Origin: Streptococcus sp. A12
Lineage (GTDB): Bacteria; Bacillota; Bacilli; Lactobacillales; Streptococcaceae
Length of the DNA: 51,055 bases
Direction: 5' to 3'
Assembly (NCBI RefSeq): GCF_905372335.1
Contig: NZ_CAJPOU010000005.1
Location: 1-51,055, forward strand
The notes below the pieces were generated by a model. The model was not told the origin of the DNA and ran no database searches. It saw only the letters and a list, made by a program, of their open reading frames with translations. Positions 51,036 to 51,055 of the stretch are shown here, in pieces; the stretch's first letter is position 1, and each line of letters starts with the position of its first letter. The translations under genes were made by a program, and so were the position numbers.

Positions 51036-51055
51036 ATGAAAACAGAACCGATTCA
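51036..51055 (+). CDS. Start of an unidentified gene (cut by the window end)
   Basis: ATG at 51036 with AAAGGAGAAG upstream; only MKTEPI is visible. Too short to identify. Confidence 0.7.

Overview
The window looks like a chromosome segment of a viridans-group Streptococcus (mitis/sanguinis/parasanguinis side). This rests on close protein similarity to pneumococcal PcrA, CiaRH, PepN, Udk, PgdA, DnaX and the double-PstB pst operon, on moderate GC, and on many extended -10 promoters (TGnTATAAT). The species assignment is inference. No tRNA, rRNA, CRISPR array, intact IS or prophage was seen.

Layout: (1) 1-5090: partial manganese/cation exporter (mntE-like, minus), pcrA helicase, and a coiled-coil DUF2130 protein. 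(2) 5102-8296: a strongly AT-rich 1064-aa SIR2-domain protein, the best antiphage-defence candidate here. (3) 8489-12720: a flavoprotein disulfide reductase (Har/RclA type), then a scrambled accessory patch with a GC-rich structured segment, a 5' fragment of truB, type VII secretion-type gene remnants and a possible tubby-like membrane protein, followed by intact truB. (4) 12725-21592: ribF, spx, UPF0223, an inositol-phosphatase-like gene, rsmF and the pstS-C-A-B-B-phoU operon. (5) 21724-30153: pepN, bioY (minus), a low-complexity membrane protein in the place occupied by ciaX in S. mutans, ciaRH, gloA and pgdA. (6) 30460-38696: DEAD-box helicase and oxidoreductase (minus), udk, a YoaK-type membrane protein, free-methionine-sulfoxide reductase, dnaX, a DUF3272 protein, birA and galR (minus). 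(7) 38838-43204: Leloir operon galK-HAD-galT-galE facing galR across a palindromic operator. (8) 43330-50431: lone PTS EIIC with a DUF915 hydrolase, a DUF4767 lipoprotein, then an autoregulated marR-NmrA-type SDR-proV-proWX operon. (9) 50432-51055: a repeat copy and a structured leader before a gene that begins at 51036.

The most unusual signal is not a gene. A 134-nt element is present in four full-length copies (3522-3655 minus, 27937-28070 plus, 30271-30404 plus, 50501-50634 minus) and one decayed copy (8312-8431). All four full copies are exactly 134 nt. They fold as a closing stem with three hairpins (a four-way junction), and the stem sequences differ between copies while pairing is kept, so they covary. 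Copies extend 5' to a shared TAGACAAACT and 3' to a shared tail, giving units of about 230-257 bp. Three copies sit between near-direct repeats that are, or resemble, the local transcription-terminator hairpin. This looks like a small mobile or RNA-type element that inserts at terminators. I do not recognise it as BOX, RUP or SPRITE.

Working logic: pst/phoU handles phosphate uptake. CiaRH, PgdA and Har are envelope and oxidative-stress functions. BirA probably controls bioY. GalR and perhaps CcpA control galactose use. The MarR-type regulator probably controls its own operon through two near-identical sites flanking its promoter.
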